Assembly: GCA_021796315.1 (NCBI GenBank)
Contig: JAJYOH010000420.1
Coordinates: forward strand, 1 to 5,575
Direction: 5' to 3'
DNA: 5,575 nt
Origin: Chloroflexota bacterium
GTDB lineage: Bacteria > Chloroflexota > Anaerolineae > Anaerolineales > Villigracilaceae
Part shown: positions 4,690 to 5,575 of the stretch, one piece after another
How positions within the stretch are numbered: the stretch's first letter is position 1
Layout of the letters: the number at the start of each line of letters is the position of its first letter
Made by a program: the position numbers and the translations under genes
Notes under the pieces: generated by a model
Databases searched by the model: none
What the model was told of the DNA's origin: nothing
Seen by the model: only the letters and a program-made list of their open reading frames with translations

Positions 4690-5575
4690 TTAGCGCTTTG
4701 CCGCTCTCAACTTTTGGCGCAGGATGGCCGAACGGAAAATACGGTCGAAGAATCCATCATAGCCATCTTTATCATAAAGGATCATGTAATCTGCAGGACC
4801 ATATTCTTCCGGCAAATATAAAATGCCGCCATTCGGATTGATCTCCAAAATATACAACTCACCCTTTTCATCCATGCGGACATCACAGCGGCCATAGCCT
4901 GTGCAGCCCATCGCAAGGAACATGCGGCAGCCGACATCCTGCAAGCGCGAGATCAACGTTACATCTTTTACCTCGCGAAATTCAAACGGCACAGAATAAT
5001 CCCACTTGATATCAGCGTGCCAGAAATCGTGCCCTTCAGGAAAAATCAATTCCGCCGGTGGATAAACAAACGGCTTGGACAAATCATCAGGATTATCCAC
5101 AATGAAGACATTGAACTCGCGGCCGACGATAAACTCTTCGACGCGCGCCGCACCAAACTCCGCAGCGATGCGTTCAAACTGGACCTTGAGCTGCTCCGCC
5201 GTTTCGACGCGGCTCTCAGCCGTCATGCCGATGCTGCTGTAACTGCGCGGATGTTTGACCATCAGCGGATAGCGCAGATCGCTGACAATTTTTTCGAGAT
5301 CATCCTTCGCCTTGACGTGATGCCCGCGCGCAAAACCGATGCCGTTTTTATCGGCAATGGCTTGCATCTCTTCGCGGCTGGGATCATAGCAGTTGCTGCT
5401 GGCGCCCGTGAACGGCATGTTGAGTTCTTCCATAGCCTGAATGACATCCAGGCCGGGATAATCTTCATCCGCCGCGCCGTCGCACAAATTGAAATAAACA
5501 TCGAAGCGATTCTCTTTGGCGAGCGCGCTCAGTTTATCCATCACGGGCCGACGTAGCGTAACCATCTCCCAATCG
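4690..5575 (-). CDS. ATP-grasp ligase, D-alanine-D-alanine ligase-like (5' end missing)
   Basis: The frame stays open to the right edge (DWE precedes the first visible Met at 5565), so the true start is outside. Numbering from that Met, NLCDGAADEDYPGLDVIQAMEELNMPFTGASSNCYDPSREEM (a span at 26-67) matches the N-terminal domain pattern of Ddl-type enzymes, in which an acidic loop, Q-x-x-x-E and PFTG precede the ATP-grasp domain. MVKHPRSYSSIGMT (102-115) is the ATP-binding Lys and flexible loop. VEEFIVGREFNVFIVD (142-157) carries the adenine-side Glu residues and the G-R/K-E-F turn. GYGRCDVRMDEKGELYILEINPNGG (223-247, span) holds the metal ligands Asp228, Glu241 and Asn243. Such enzymes join a carboxylate to an amine through an acyl phosphate. 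The metal loop reads EINPNGG rather than the EINTxPG of true D-Ala-D-Ala ligases, so peptidoglycan synthesis is doubtful and the substrates are unknown. The family call is firm. Confidence 0.88.
   Translation of the reverse strand, partial: DWEMVTLRRPVMDKLSALAKENRFDVYFNLCDGAADEDYPGLDVIQAMEELNMPFTGASSNCYDPSREEMQAIADKNGIGFARGHHVKAKDDLEKIVSDLRYPLMVKHPRSYSSIGMTAESRVETAEQLKVQFERIAAEFGAARVEEFIVGREFNVFIVDNPDDLSKPFVYPPAELIFPEGHDFWHADIKWDYSVPFEFREVKDVTLISRLQDVGCRMFLAMGCTGYGRCDVRMDEKGELYILEINPNGGILYLPEEYGPADYMILYDKDGYDGFFDRIFRSAILRQKLRAAKR

Noticed and set aside
5017..5556. Plus-strand open frame of 179 codons opposite the ATP-grasp gene
   Set aside because: The minus-strand frame has clear family motifs throughout; the antisense product shows none.

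Overview
The window reads as a piece of a bacterial chromosome, most likely Chloroflexota (Anaerolineae-like). The grounds are a substrate-binding lipoprotein with a long Ala/Thr/Pro/Glu linker after its lipobox cysteine, moderate GC content, and a small Leu-rich one-TM protein of a style I associate with that group. This assignment is an inference from style, not from a marker gene. All six genes lie on the minus strand, so transcription runs from high to low coordinates.

Right part (4456-5575): the 3' part of an ATP-grasp ligase of the D-Ala-D-Ala ligase fold, cut by the window edge. It is followed by a short membrane-anchored protein of unknown function whose start codon sits where a TATAAT box would place the transcription start, suggesting a leaderless mRNA.

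Middle (324-4472): a complete binding-protein-dependent ABC importer in the order lipoprotein, permease 1, permease 2, ATPase. It has the architecture of the polyamine / iron(III) / 2-aminoethylphosphonate class. A near-consensus promoter (TTGAAT, 17 bp, TATAAT) precedes the lipoprotein gene. Behind it lie three phased TTAA-centred blocks resembling a Pho box, and in front lies an operator-like inverted repeat. A strong hairpin separates the lipoprotein gene from the permeases, as between malE and malF. The two permease genes overlap by ATGA, and the ATPase gene follows after a 16-base gap with its own Shine-Dalgarno sequence.

Left part (1-323): a two-tier hairpin follows the ATPase gene. After it comes the 5' end of a FAD-dependent amine oxidoreductase of the dimethylglycine/sarcosine dehydrogenase type, cut by the window edge.

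The likely theme is import of a small cationic or amino-containing compound, possibly followed by oxidation of an N-methyl or amine group. The substrate cannot be read from the sequence. The Pho-box-like repeats favour a phosphonate-type substrate and the flavoenzyme favours a methylated amine; both remain hypotheses. No mobile elements, CRISPR arrays, tRNA or rRNA genes were seen.
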